This document shows positions 1 to 8,993 of a DNA stretch of 64,000 bases, piece after piece. Source of the stretch: Bradyrhizobium icense (lineage in GTDB: Bacteria; Pseudomonadota; Alphaproteobacteria; Rhizobiales; Xanthobacteraceae); the NCBI RefSeq assembly GCF_001693385.1, contig NZ_CP016428.1, forward strand, positions 2,108,001-2,172,000. The letters run 5' to 3'. The notes beneath the pieces were generated by a model. The model was not told the DNA's origin. It ran no database searches and saw nothing but the letters and a program-made list of their open reading frames with translations. The first letter of the stretch is position 1. The number at the start of each line of letters is the position of its first letter. Made by a program: the position numbers and the translations under genes.

Positions 1-233
1 ATCTTTCCAGCGAGCGGGTCCGGCTGAACGTACGCGTCTGGATCTGCTGGACGCACCGGACTAATTTCGGGAACCAGCTTCCAGGTTCCAAATTGGCGCG
101 GAATGACGGTTTCGAGGCTAGGGGAGGCCGACGTACGGGCCATCAGTTGACGGGGCGCCAGCACTGTCGCAAGCACGGCGCATCCCACGATTGCGATACA
201 TGCCAGTATGATCTGAATTCGAGGGTATTTCAT
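1..233 (-). CDS. epsI: EpsI-family exosortase-associated protein, partial (C-terminus outside window)
   Basis: The reading frame starts with ATG at 233 and runs off the left edge, so about 77 residues are visible. It opens with an N-terminal membrane/signal segment (MKYPRIQIILACIAIVGCAV) followed by a 'P-R-Q-F-G-T-W' stretch. EpsI proteins begin this way: a short anchor, then a domain starting with an F/IG-W motif. In known systems EpsI works with an exosortase in EPS export or protein sorting. The divergent epsD and exosortase genes next door support the call. Family identity is inferred from the N-terminus and context only; the C-terminal domain cannot be inspected. Confidence 0.6.
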   Translation of the reverse strand, partial: MKYPRIQIILACIAIVGCAVLATVLAPRQLMARTSASPSLETVIPRQFGTWKLVPEISPVRPADPDAYVQPDPLAGK

Positions 234-500
234 CGAGACCACGCACAATTGAGAGTTAAAAAATTGAGAGTTAATTGGATCAGATGTTTCTGATGAGGAT
301 ATACTCCAACTGGCCGATTTACAGTCAAAAGAAAGAGATAATCAGTCCCTTAACGAAATTAACATAAACAACGGAATTTGCAGCAAAAAAGTGCTATAGG
401 CTCGACCGTGGACAGCGGGCTCGCTAGTCATAGCAGGATCAGGCACGGCCGGCCTGTTGCATTTGTTTCCCGGCCCTATTTGGATGCACGGAGTTCCTGG

Positions 501-1370
501 ATGAAGGGTATGTCCATCAAGATCGCCCGGCTGGCCGTTTTGCTCGCCTGCGGTGCGGTCGCCTTGGCCGGTTGCGGCAAAAGCGACCAGCCCGCCGCTT
601 CCAAAGGACAGGTGGTTGCGCGTGTCGGCGAAGAAGTCGTGACCATCCAGGATCTGGAGAACGAGTTTCGCTGGGCGAACGTGACGCCGGACAAGCAGAA
701 GGAGCCCGAGATAGTCAAACGCGTCCTGGGTGATCTGGTCGTGCGTAAACATTTGCTCCGCCAGGCCATGGCGGCGAAGCTCGATCGCGAACCGGGCGTG
801 CTGCTGGACCTCTTGAGGTCGCGCGAACAAATTCTCGAGAATGCGTATCTGCAGCGGACGGCGGCTGCCAAGGCGCCGGGCAAGGCAGATATTGACAGAT
901 ACATCGCCAACAACCCGGCGAAATTCGCCGGCAGAAGACTGCTCAGCGTCGAACAAATCGCATTTCCAATAGGGCCATCCACCCAGTCTTTCGTCGAAGC
1001 GAACAAGAACGCCAAATCGCTCGACGAAATCGACCAGAAGCTAACCGCGGCTGGCATTCCCCACGGTCGGCAAATGGGCGCGCTGAACAGCGGCGATTTG
1101 CCGCCGGAGTTTTACGGATTGATCGAGGCCAAGAAGGCGGACGACGTGTTTTTCGTCCGCGCCGGCCAGAACGGCGTGTTCTTCAAGGTCAAGGGTGAGG
1201 AGCCGCGCCCGCTCGAAGGCGATGCGGCGGCCAATCTTGCACGGCAGTTGATGCGTGCGGACGCGGTCAAGGCCGAACTGGGCATTGCGCGCTATTCTGC
1301 GAATCTCGAAGCGAAATATGAAGGTGAATACGCAAACATCATGCAGCCGGCAGATGGCAAGAAAAACTGA
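501..1370 (+). CDS. epsD: EpsD-like peptidyl-prolyl isomerase lipoprotein
   Basis: This is a 289-residue SurA/PpiC-like protein. I start it at ATG 501, where GGAG lies 8-10 bp upstream, rather than at in-frame codons further 5'. The N-terminus is a lipoprotein signal with lipobox L-A-G-C near residue 24, so the protein is probably lipid-anchored in the periplasm. After it come the 'VVARVGEEVVTIQDLENEF' SurA-type N-domain start, a helical segment and a PPIase-like central part. EpsD proteins of this kind accompany exosortases and are thought to help EPS or sorting-substrate folding. It lies upstream of the small accessory gene and the exosortase in the same orientation. Confidence 0.75.
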   Translation: MKGMSIKIARLAVLLACGAVALAGCGKSDQPAASKGQVVARVGEEVVTIQDLENEFRWANVTPDKQKEPEIVKRVLGDLVVRKHLLRQAMAAKLDREPGVLLDLLRSREQILENAYLQRTAAAKAPGKADIDRYIANNPAKFAGRRLLSVEQIAFPIGPSTQSFVEANKNAKSLDEIDQKLTAAGIPHGRQMGALNSGDLPPEFYGLIEAKKADDVFFVRAGQNGVFFKVKGEEPRPLEGDAAANLARQLMRADAVKAELGIARYSANLEAKYEGEYANIMQPADGKKN

Positions 1371-1419
1371 GCGCGGATGTGATCGCGCCGCCGTAAGATG
1401 TTCCACAAGGCGATATTGA

Positions 1420-1641
1420 ATGACGACGTTTTTTGATGTGTTGACCGTTACCTGTTTCGTGGCGCTGGTGATCGCGTTCTTCCAGTTCACCGAGCGGGAC
1501 AATCGAACGTTGCTGCACTACATGCTGGCTGGCATTGTATTCGCCGTCGCTAACCAAGTCGGAAATGCGGGCTCGTTCTACCTTGCGCTGGTCTTGATTC
1601 TTGCTGGCGCTGGTTACGCGGTTTTGATAGCCCGGAGATGA
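1420..1641 (+). CDS. small membrane protein, likely XrtV sorting-system accessory protein
   Basis: This is a 73-residue protein with two or three hydrophobic segments (about residues 5-20, 30-45 and 50-70) and a short charged loop (TERDNRT). It sits between epsD and the exosortase, 50 bp after the first and 59 bp before the second. Small membrane proteins of this size and position occur next to alphaproteobacterial exosortases of the XrtV type. The call rests on size, topology and neighbours, and no catalytic motif is visible. Confidence 0.6.
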   Translation: MTTFFDVLTVTCFVALVIAFFQFTERDNRTLLHYMLAGIVFAVANQVGNAGSFYLALVLILAGAGYAVLIARR

Positions 1642-1699
1642 ACTGTTTGTTCCATTTAATGGTATCAATGAATTAGATTTGGAACCTGTTGGTATTTGA

Positions 1700-2611
1700 A
1701 TGACATATTCGCAAGTAATACCATCGGCGAAGGCAGGTTTTCTCGGCCCTTTTTTATGGCCGGCGCTGCTCGGCGTCTCTGTGATCGCCGCCTATGCCCA
1801 GACCGTTCTCAGTTTGATCGATGGACCTTGGCAGACGGAGCAGGAGGGCCACGGTCCGCTCATCATTGCGGCCTCGCTCTGGCTGATCTGGCAATCGCGT
1901 GAGAAGTTGAGGGCCGTTGAAATTTCTCCGGCCCCCGTCACGGGGTGGCTTGCTCTGCTCGGCGGCTTGGTCATCCTCTATCTCGCCCGGATCCAACAGG
2001 GCCTGGTTACTTTCGAAACCTTTTCCTTGATCCCCGTCATCGTCGGCTGCGTGCTGATTGCAGCCGGATGGCCGGCGTTGCGGGTGCTCGCGTTTCCGAT
2101 CGGCTTCTTGATCTTCGCCGTGCCGATGCCCGACTGGCTGATCGATGCCGCCACCGTGCCGCTGAAGGTCTTTATTTCGAACGTCGTGACCAACGTGCTT
2201 TATGCGACGGGTTTTCCGGTTGCTCAGAATGGCGTGATGATCATGATCGGGACCTATCAGCTCCTGGTAAAGGATGCCTGTTCCGGGATGAATTCGATTT
2301 TTGCGCTGTCGGCGATCGGCGTTTTCTACGCCTACGCGTTTCGCTGGCAGCAGAAAATCCGAAGCCTGCTCCTTCTCGCGGCCATCATTCCGATTACTAT
2401 CATTGCAAACTTCTTTCGCGTTTTCGCGTTGGTCATGATCGCTTATTATCTGGGACCTGACATGCTCGACGGAATTCTGCACGATCTTACCGGTATTGGC
2501 CTTTTCGTCATCGCGGTTATTCTGCTGTTCCTGTTCGATGCCTTTCTGGGGCTGTGTTATGCTCTGGCGCGCCGTTTCCGCAACCGCACCGCGCTGGCGA
2601 AGCCCGCTTAG
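1700..2611 (+). CDS. xrtV: exosortase (EpsH family, probably XrtV type)
   Basis: This is a 303-residue polytopic inner-membrane transpeptidase that would process proteins with PEP-CTERM-type tails. The exosortase triad is visible: Cys194 in 'DACSGMNS', Arg240 in 'NFFRVFALV' and His261 in 'ILHDLTG'. About eight hydrophobic segments cover the length. It follows epsD and the small accessory gene, and two PEPxxWA-CTERM proteins are encoded at 3.6 and 9.4 kb. That substrate class is, to my knowledge, paired with XrtV exosortases. The family call is secure; the V subtype is inferred from the neighbours and substrates. Confidence 0.88.
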   Translation: MTYSQVIPSAKAGFLGPFLWPALLGVSVIAAYAQTVLSLIDGPWQTEQEGHGPLIIAASLWLIWQSREKLRAVEISPAPVTGWLALLGGLVILYLARIQQGLVTFETFSLIPVIVGCVLIAAGWPALRVLAFPIGFLIFAVPMPDWLIDAATVPLKVFISNVVTNVLYATGFPVAQNGVMIMIGTYQLLVKDACSGMNSIFALSAIGVFYAYAFRWQQKIRSLLLLAAIIPITIIANFFRVFALVMIAYYLGPDMLDGILHDLTGIGLFVIAVILLFLFDAFLGLCYALARRFRNRTALAKPA

Positions 2612-2731
2612 CTTCGAACATCTGCGCTATGCCTCGTGAAGCCGTCCGTCGACATGTCTTCTCGCATGCTGTTTCCGCAAGATGGACGTTCGCGGTGAGC
2701 TTGCCAAGCTCATCCACTTCAAGGCCGGTTC

Positions 2732-3427
2732 TTGACGAAGGTTGCCGTGAGCCGAACGTATGCCATACCCGACCTTCATGGTCGGCTGGATCTCCTGGAT
2801 CGCGCAATTGACGCGGTTGCCCGCCATGCGGAGGGGATCGCTTCCACGATCATAACCTTGGGCGACTACATCGACCGTGGGCCCCAGAGCAGACAGGTCA
2901 TCGAGCGTCTCATGACCTGGAGACCGGATGAATCGAAGGTCGTCCATCTGAAGGGCAACCACGAAGCCATGATGTGCGCGGTCTGTGAAAACAGGGCCGA
3001 GCTCGACTGGTGGATCAGGAATGGGGGAGGTGAGACGCTGGCTTCCTATGGCCAAAGCCCGGCGCTTCCCGATTTGCGGGCGATCCCGGCCGATCATCTG
3101 GCCTGGATGGGCAATCTCCCGCTGATGCATGTCGATCGGCACAGAATATTCGTCCATGCGGCGGTCGATCCGAAAATTCCGCTCGAGCAGCAGAACGAGG
3201 AAACGTTGCTTTGGAAGCGTTATCCGCGCGGCGCTGATGTCGGGCATGGCCAACGATATGTCGTACACGGTCACCATGCCGATACGCGTGCGCCCATGGC
3301 GGGCAAGCACAAGACCAATCTGGATGGGCTGGCCTGGAAGACGGGGCGCTTGGTGATCGGGGTATTTGAGGACGACCGGCCCGTCGGTGCCTCCGAATAC
3401 TTGGAAGTATTTGGTCCCGAAATGTAG
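2732..3427 (+). CDS. serine/threonine-type metallophosphatase (PPP family)
   Basis: This is a 231-residue calcineurin-like phosphoesterase. All the metal-binding motifs are present: D-L-H near residue 14, GDYIDRG, KGNHE, and VHGHH in place of the usual GHT. The length matches bacterial PrpA/ApaH-like phosphatases. The start is TTG at 2732, with GTG at 2747 as an alternative. It follows the exosortase by 120 bp on the same strand and may share its transcript. Substrate is unknown: phosphoproteins or dinucleoside polyphosphates are both possible. Confidence 0.82.
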   Translation: MTKVAVSRTYAIPDLHGRLDLLDRAIDAVARHAEGIASTIITLGDYIDRGPQSRQVIERLMTWRPDESKVVHLKGNHEAMMCAVCENRAELDWWIRNGGGETLASYGQSPALPDLRAIPADHLAWMGNLPLMHVDRHRIFVHAAVDPKIPLEQQNEETLLWKRYPRGADVGHGQRYVVHGHHADTRAPMAGKHKTNLDGLAWKTGRLVIGVFEDDRPVGASEYLEVFGPEM

Positions 3428-3649
3428 GACCGACGCATAGCCAGCGGAGATGCGCTCTGGGCCGGCTACCAGTGGCAAGTCGCACATTCGCGGGTCCGCG
3501 GCCGATGAGGTGGGAAAAATAAAATAGTGCGGCCGCCGCTGCCAATCCCAATTAAGGTTTAATTTCTTTTCGGTGGTCACTCGTTTCCGCTATTATCTAG
3601 CGACGAATCAGTGCCGCGTTCGTTTTCACACAAAATTTCGGGAACGTAC

Positions 3650-4366
3650 ATGTTCATGAAGATGAACTCGGCTGCCTTGGGGGCGGCCCTGATATTGCTT
3701 GCGGGTGTCGCCAACGCAAACGCGGGCTTGGTCAGCTATTCTGACTTCACGTCATGGAGCGCAGCCGTGCCAAGCAAGACCTCTCTTGCAATCCCCGATC
3801 CTGCTTCAGGTCCTTATCCAGGCTATGACGAGTTCGGAAGCGGTACGGCCTCCGTTAGCTATGGTGGCGTACTGTTCGAAACGAACATCGCCTTGGGCAA
3901 CGGAGATTTCTACAACGTTGGTCCGACGTATGAGGATTCCAACGGCCCCTTACCGGTTTTATCTTCGCAGCAGCAGACTGTCGGCGTCGCAAATATCCTG
4001 ATTACGCTCGCTGCTCCCGTGAACGCATTCGCGCTGAATTTCGATACGTATGACGGAGTTGACGACGGAACTAACTACGGAGCTGTCGTCTCGTTCACAC
4101 TTTCCAACGGTCAGACCCTGTCGAAGGACAGCGTAGGAAATGTGTACGATCTTCAAAGCTTTTTCGGCGTGGTCGACGACACGCCCTTCAAATGGGTTTT
4201 GCTGACCACATCGGATCCCGTGTTGAGTATCAATGCGCTGAACTTTAGCGCGCCGGTATCCGCCATTCCGGAGCCGGCGACCTGGATCATGCTGATACTT
4301 GGCTTCGCCGGGATTGGTCTCATGGGCGGTGCCCGACTCCCCGCACGCCGTGCACGGGCGAGTTGA
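3650..4366 (+). CDS. PEPxxWA-CTERM sorting domain protein
   Basis: This is a 238-residue exported protein. I start it at ATG 3650 (MFMKMNS), with GGGAA just upstream; further-upstream starts would bury the signal peptide. A signal peptide ends near ANANAG. The C-terminus carries the sorting tail: 'IPEPATW', a hydrophobic helix (IMLILGFAGIGLMGG) and a basic end (ARLPARRARAS). The body is a Thr/Ser/Asn-rich beta-type domain with no recognised enzyme motif. It is a probable substrate of the exosortase at 1.7 kb. A terminator-like hairpin follows. Confidence 0.85.
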   Translation: MFMKMNSAALGAALILLAGVANANAGLVSYSDFTSWSAAVPSKTSLAIPDPASGPYPGYDEFGSGTASVSYGGVLFETNIALGNGDFYNVGPTYEDSNGPLPVLSSQQQTVGVANILITLAAPVNAFALNFDTYDGVDDGTNYGAVVSFTLSNGQTLSKDSVGNVYDLQSFFGVVDDTPFKWVLLTTSDPVLSINALNFSAPVSAIPEPATWIMLILGFAGIGLMGGARLPARRARAS

Positions 4367-4408
4367 CGAACAAGATTCAGGCCTCGGCTTGGAGTTTGCG
4401 ATCAGCAA

Positions 4409-4430
4409 GGCCGCCTGCGGGCGGTCTTTT
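4409..4430 (+). terminator. rho-independent terminator after the PEPxxWA gene
   Basis: The stem GGCCGCC/GGCGGTC encloses a TGCG loop and is followed by TTTT. It lies 43 bp after the stop codon of the upstream gene, on the same strand. Confidence 0.7.
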
Positions 4431-4476
4431 GCTGTCTGCCAAACACGATGATTGCAAAAGACATCCGCGCATCGTT

Positions 4477-4797
4477 TTAGAAGCAGCGGCGTCCCTGACT
4501 GTCATGGAGCACGTAATCCGTTCCAGGCGGCGGATAGTGAAGTTGCCCGCACGCGCCGGAATTGACTGGAGCGCCCAAAATATCAAGCTTTCTGTCCAGC
4601 GCGTTTGGCGAGGCGGTCTGGTCGCTGCTCCCCCGCCCGTAGTACTGACCGCTGTATTGTCCGCTAAATTGCCCGCCATACTGGCCGCCGTACTGTCCGC
4701 CATATCGGCCGCTATACTGCATGTTGACCTGGCCGATGGCCGGCTGCATCGAGCCGATCATCGCTAAGGCCGCCAACAGAGTAAACTGTATCCTCAT
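4477..4797 (-). CDS. small secreted protein with YGGQ/YSGQ repeats
   Basis: This is a 106-residue protein starting at ATG 4797 (MRIQFTLLAALAMIGSMQPA). It has a signal peptide, then seven or so short repeats of the form Y/F-G/S-G-Q or R (YSGRYGGQYGGQYGGQFSGQ). A non-repetitive tail with two cysteines follows. Such Gly/Tyr/Gln repeats occur in secreted, often surface-adhering proteins. I do not recognise a family. It lies convergent to the PEPxxWA gene. Confidence 0.55.
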   Translation of the reverse strand: MRIQFTLLAALAMIGSMQPAIGQVNMQYSGRYGGQYGGQYGGQFSGQYSGQYYGRGSSDQTASPNALDRKLDILGAPVNSGACGQLHYPPPGTDYVLHDSQGRRCF

Positions 4798-4865
4798 CTC
4801 ACTTCCCGGAAGCATGAGGAATAGGGGGACCGGGCGCTGCCGATAACTATCGGCCCAACGGTCGT

Positions 4866-6062
4866 CTAGGCTTCAATCAGCTTAATAAGCTTAGCCGCTT
4901 CCTTGTCGATATCATGGCGCTGCAAAACCCTTTTGCGAGCACTTTCTCCCATTTCCGTGATCGCTTCCGGCGCCGCGTTGAGACATTCCTCCATTGCCTC
5001 GGCCAAGCTCTCCAGATCGCCGGCAGGAACCAGCCAACCGTGCTCGCCGTGCTGGATCAATTCCGGGATGCCGGCGACGAACGTAGTTATGGCCGGCCTT
5101 CGCAATGCCATGGCCTCCATGATGACGACCGGCAGGCCCTCAGCGAAGCTCGGCAACACCAGCGCGCGGGCAGCGAGGATTTCGGCCCGAACCTCGTCAC
5201 TGCTGATCCAGCCCGTTATGCGCACGATGCCCGTCAGCTTGTACTTTGCGATGAGCGACTCGATCTCGCAGCGCATCTCGCCGTCGCCGGCGAGCACCAG
5301 TTCGAACTTTGTCCCGCGCTCCGCCAGTAGCCGCGATGCCTCGATCAGGAGCAACTGCCCCTTCTGTTCGCAGATGCGACCCACGCAAACCAACCGTCGG
5401 TCGTTGCCCGCCGCCGTGACATCGGTGTCATAGAAAGCCGGCTCAAGCCCGCAATGGACCACCTTTATCTTGGGCCAGTAAGCGTGCGGGACATTGCGAA
5501 AGAGCTGGCTCCGTCCGAATGAACTGACTGCGACGACAAAGCGCGCCCGCCGGATTTTCTCAGGAAGCGAGATGAACTTCGGCTTGTCGAATTCCTCGGG
5601 GCCGTGAGCGGTGAAGCTCCAGGGTGGGCCTCCCAGTTCGCCGACAAGCATCGCGACTTCGGCAGAATTGGTTCCGAAATGGACGTGCAGATGCTGGACC
5701 TTTTCGTTCCGCAACCACAGAGCCACTTGGCATGCTTCGAACAGATAAATCAGATGAACGGGGAGGGGCCGCTCGGCCCGTAGACCGATCTTTAACGTCA
5801 GGGCGATCACGCGAAGCAGGCCGGCGGGATTGGTTACCAGGATGCGCAGGAATGAAATTAACAACGGCACGGCGCCGCCGCGCAGGACATAACGCGTGCG
5901 CGCCTGCTCCAGTTGGTCCTCGGAGCTACGCTGCGCATCGGCCCAGCCCCGCACGGATATTCGCAGGATCTCGTGGCCCAGGCGTTCGAGCGCCAGGATT
6001 TCGCGCCGGATAAAACTGTGGCTGATCGCCGGATAATGGTTAACCAGATAGGCGATCTTCAT
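4866..6062 (-). CDS. glycosyltransferase family 4 (GT-B) protein
   Basis: This is a 398-residue GT-B glycosyltransferase with an N-terminal acceptor half (MKIAYLVNHYPAISHSFIRR) and a C-terminal donor half. The donor half shows 'VGRICEQKGQLLLIEA', 'LVLAGDGEM' and the E-x7-E region 'PSFAEGLPVVIMEAMALRRP'. The N-terminus resembles colanic-acid type transferases (WcaL/AmsK). It should transfer a nucleotide-activated sugar onto an exopolysaccharide precursor at the cytoplasmic membrane face. It is divergent from the GT2 gene across a 183-bp AT-rich gap that probably holds both promoters. Confidence 0.88.
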   Translation of the reverse strand: MKIAYLVNHYPAISHSFIRREILALERLGHEILRISVRGWADAQRSSEDQLEQARTRYVLRGGAVPLLISFLRILVTNPAGLLRVIALTLKIGLRAERPLPVHLIYLFEACQVALWLRNEKVQHLHVHFGTNSAEVAMLVGELGGPPWSFTAHGPEEFDKPKFISLPEKIRRARFVVAVSSFGRSQLFRNVPHAYWPKIKVVHCGLEPAFYDTDVTAAGNDRRLVCVGRICEQKGQLLLIEASRLLAERGTKFELVLAGDGEMRCEIESLIAKYKLTGIVRITGWISSDEVRAEILAARALVLPSFAEGLPVVIMEAMALRRPAITTFVAGIPELIQHGEHGWLVPAGDLESLAEAMEECLNAAPEAITEMGESARKRVLQRHDIDKEAAKLIKLIEA

Positions 6063-6245
6063 GAAGGGTGCTCTGCCTGACCTATTCTAAAGTAGCCCCG
6101 AAAAAATACGGGTCCCTCGTCCTATTATCTATTTGAGAAATATAGTAGTAATTGAGAGGGAAGCAGGATATTTATAGCCCGCTTCCATTTTCACTTTTTT
6201 GCCTGACAAAGCGTTAAGTCAAACGTTTCGAGATCGGTATTTGCG

Positions 6246-7433
6246 ATGTTGATCTTGGCCGCTCTGGCTGGATTGCTCAGCGTTCCCGTCGCTGTCCTGC
6301 TGGTTGAAGTCATTGCAGCTCTTAAGGCGCCGAAGCTGGAGCCTTTCGAGGTCAAGGAATTAAATATTGAAAAGCGCGTTGCGGTAATCGTTCCGGCGCA
6401 CAATGAGAGCGTTGGGCTGGTTCCAACGCTGCAGGACATCAAGCCGCAGCTTGGCGCCGGAGATCGCCTGATCGTTGTCGCGGACAACTGCACCGATGAC
6501 ACCGCGGAGGTTGCGGCTGCATCAGGCGCCGAGGTCATTATTCGCAACGACCCCGGGAGAATTGGCAAGGGGTTCGCGATGGGGTGGGGCATCACTCATC
6601 TCAGCCAGGACCCGCCCGATTTTGTTCTCTTCGTCGATGCCGATTGCAGGCTCCAGGCTGATTTGGTCGAAGGGCTAAAGCGGGTTTGTCATCAGGTCCA
6701 ACGGCCCGTGCAAGCGCTGTTCGTGATGCGAAGCGCCGAGAACTCGCCCGTCAATCATAGCTTCGCAGAGTTCGCCTGGGTTCTCAGAAACTGGGTTCGT
6801 CCTCTTGGATTAAGAAACCTTCGTGGTCCCGTCCAGCTGATGGGGACAGGAATGATGTTTCCGTGGAATGCGATCAGCTCGGTTCCGTTGGCAAGCGGTC
6901 ACTTGGTGGAGGATTTGAAGCTGGGTCTCGATCTCGCGGAAACGGGCAAAGCGCCGTATTTCTTTCCGTTCGTGACAGTTACCAGCACGTTCCCGACAAG
7001 CTTCAAGGGGACTGAAAATCAGCGGCAGCGGTGGGTCCAGGGGCATCTCGCCACAATCGGAAGGTTCGTTCCAAGACTTCTCACTGCGGGTTTGATGCGC
7101 GGCGACGTAAATATCCTTGTGCTGGCGCTCGATCTGTTGGTGCCGCCACTCTCTCTCCTTGCGCTGTTGATGGTCGTGACGATGGTCATGACCTCGTCAG
7201 TTACGGTGCTTGGAGGGCCATGGCTGCCAACCCTGATCGCAGGCGGCAACCTTCTTGGATTTATCTTCTGTGTTGTTCTGACCTGGTTTAAATTTGGCCG
7301 CCAGGTTTTTCCCGCGCAGGAGTTATTATCGTTCGGCTCTTTTGCATTGAAAAAAATAGGGTTTTACGGTCGGATGTTGATCGGGGGTACGGCGTCTCAA
7401 TGGATACGGACCGACCGATCGACCCCTACCTAG
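6246..7433 (+). CDS. membrane glycosyltransferase family 2 (processive type)
   Basis: This is a 395-residue GT-A enzyme with an N-terminal membrane segment. The catalytic domain shows 'AVIVPAHNES', 'VVADNCTDDT', the DxD-like 'DADC' near residue 131, the acid 'VEDLKLGLDL' and 'QRQRWVQGH' near residue 259. Two or three C-terminal membrane helices follow. The Q-x-x-R-W signature is typical of synthases that extend or start polysaccharide chains. Together with the GT4 gene and the exosortase genes it suggests an exopolysaccharide locus. The sugar is not predictable from sequence. Confidence 0.87.
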   Translation: MLILAALAGLLSVPVAVLLVEVIAALKAPKLEPFEVKELNIEKRVAVIVPAHNESVGLVPTLQDIKPQLGAGDRLIVVADNCTDDTAEVAAASGAEVIIRNDPGRIGKGFAMGWGITHLSQDPPDFVLFVDADCRLQADLVEGLKRVCHQVQRPVQALFVMRSAENSPVNHSFAEFAWVLRNWVRPLGLRNLRGPVQLMGTGMMFPWNAISSVPLASGHLVEDLKLGLDLAETGKAPYFFPFVTVTSTFPTSFKGTENQRQRWVQGHLATIGRFVPRLLTAGLMRGDVNILVLALDLLVPPLSLLALLMVVTMVMTSSVTVLGGPWLPTLIAGGNLLGFIFCVVLTWFKFGRQVFPAQELLSFGSFALKKIGFYGRMLIGGTASQWIRTDRSTPT

Positions 7434-7613
7434 CGTGACGCGGATTTTTCCCGCGGCGTCCCCCGAATGGGTCACGCAAACGAGTCACGCAACCGTTATC
7501 GAACGCCAATAAGTGCGCACCAGACAAAGGTTCGTTTGGTGCACCAGCCGCATCACCGGAGTTGGCTGGCACATCGTTTGCTTGAGCTTCTCAGGCGGGA
7601 GGAGGGGGTCCTC

Positions 7614-7769
7614 ATGAAAGCGCATAGCCGTACCAGTCTGCCGAAATCAAAGAAGCCGAAGAAGTCTTTGAAAAAGCTCCGAGCCGTCAGCATTACGGAG
7701 CGCTATCTGGAATTACGACGTCTGCGCGAGCGCTTGTCCGAGGCCGAAGCTTTGAGAAGTTCGCAGTGA
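7614..7769 (+). CDS. small basic protein of unknown function
   Basis: This is a 51-residue protein. I start it at ATG 7614 because a strong ribosome binding site (GGAGGAGGGG) lies just upstream; the frame is open further 5' without a comparable site. The N-half is very Lys-rich (KSKKPKKSLKKL). The C-half is a likely helix (ERYLELRRLRERLSEAEAL). No family is recognised. Its stop overlaps the start of the next tiny gene. Confidence 0.45.
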   Translation: MKAHSRTSLPKSKKPKKSLKKLRAVSITERYLELRRLRERLSEAEALRSSQ

Positions 7770-7882
7770 ACAAGTTGCGTCAGGGATTAGCCCCACCGCT
7801 CTACCTGGCGGCGATCGGGATCGCCATGGTTGGCTGGTTGTGGGCGATTTTTGCCGGCGTGGAATGGCTTTTGGGGGCCTAG
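7766..7882 (+). CDS. 38-residue single-pass membrane protein
   Basis: GTG at 7766 overlaps the preceding stop as GTGA, the usual layout for translational coupling. The product starts MNKLRQGLAPPLYLAAIGIA and ends AIFAGVEWLLGA. It has one hydrophobic helix (about residues 12-34) containing three tryptophans, and a basic N-terminus. No family is recognised. The coupling and clear membrane topology argue that it is real. Confidence 0.45.
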   Translation: MNKLRQGLAPPLYLAAIGIAMVGWLWAIFAGVEWLLGA

Positions 7883-8720
7883 GTAGCCAGCCCTTATGCC
7901 GCATCCGCGTGATGCCCCCGATGCCGGCCCATCGCAGCCTGCAGATGCCTGTTTCGTCGCTCGAGGGCCTTCCGGTTTTCGCCGAATTTTCTGCCGCCGA
8001 TAGCCCGCTGTTGCATTCCTGCCGCTGCGAAGGAAAATCAGCCAAGCCCAAAATGCGTTCATATCCCCAGCCCCCTTTGTACGCTATCAACCGGGTGCAA
8101 GAGCCGTTCGCGTAGAGTTGGAAAACCGTCGGCGAATCCAGCGGCAGGCTTGCGAATCGCCCCAATAGTCGGGATTCTGGCTCGGACAGTGTTGAGTTCG
8201 ACGAGCGGCTTGGGTTGTTGCGGCACCGTTCGTTCTGGCGTGAGAGCGAGCTGGTGCTGGATGGAGCAGGGGACTGGCCGTGCCGGATAGACTGACAAGC
8301 GCGCTGCTTGCTGCGCTAAATGAATCGACCGAAATTAAACAGAGCGATTGGCTGCAGCTCGAAAGGGCCTTGCGCGGGCAATCGGACAGGGTTGATGGCG
8401 AGGCGATCAGCGACCTGAAATCGGGCCCAGAGAACCGATTCGCCGCCACGGTATGCTCGGGGATGGCCAAAGTCCGAGCGAGTTTCTGAGCTTCCCGCGC
8501 TCTTCCCGAACTTCCAGCCCTTGCCGTGAAGATTGGGTTCGCGACTATCCCTGGCGGCCTTGCCGGGCCGAGGGTTGACTGGTGCGGCTGCAATCCTCGT
8601 CTATTGAGTTTCGATTGCCGGTCGTATCGAATATCTCAGCGCCCGGATTCCACATTTGGAAAAGCCCCCGCTCAGCTCTTTTGTTATAGATGGCCCTCCG
8701 CGTTTGTGTGCCAGAAAGCC
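7883..8720. other. intergenic stretch without a convincing gene
   Basis: The only forward frame worth noting is at 8280-8489 (69 residues), but it has no ribosome binding site, signal or recognisable domain. Reverse-strand frames here have skewed, Ser/Arg/Pro-rich composition. I see no repeat or RNA gene. Confidence 0.4.
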
Positions 8721-8993
8721 ATGTGGAAAGCCTTTATCGTCCCGGCGGTCTTCACGTTGAGCGCAGCGGCGGACGCACAGGAGAGCGGTCGCATCAGGCG
8801 GCCGCCGCCCTCTGCCGCTGAGGCCGCACGGATCGCCTCTGATATGGCCATGAACGACACCCTGCTTCAGAGGGGCGACATCGTGGCCACTGACCGCGGC
8901 TTTTTTGTTTTTCGCGGGACGGCTCCGGATGGCGTGACGAATGAATTCGCAAGGGTGCCCGATCCTGCCCTGCAGGGCAAACCAGCCCGGTGA
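8721..8993 (+). CDS. small secreted protein of unknown function
   Basis: This is a 90-residue protein from ATG 8721. A typical signal peptide (MWKAFIVPAVFTLSAAADAQ) is followed by an Arg/Pro-rich linker and a compact domain containing 'LLQRGDIVATDRGFFVFRG'. That stretch looks like a small beta fold. No catalytic residues can be assigned. The reading frame stays open upstream, but the signal peptide decides the start. Confidence 0.55.
   Translation: MWKAFIVPAVFTLSAAADAQESGRIRRPPPSAAEAARIASDMAMNDTLLQRGDIVATDRGFFVFRGTAPDGVTNEFARVPDPALQGKPAR

Noticed and set aside
8280..8489. A 69-residue forward frame
   Set aside because: No ribosome binding site, no signal and no domain features.
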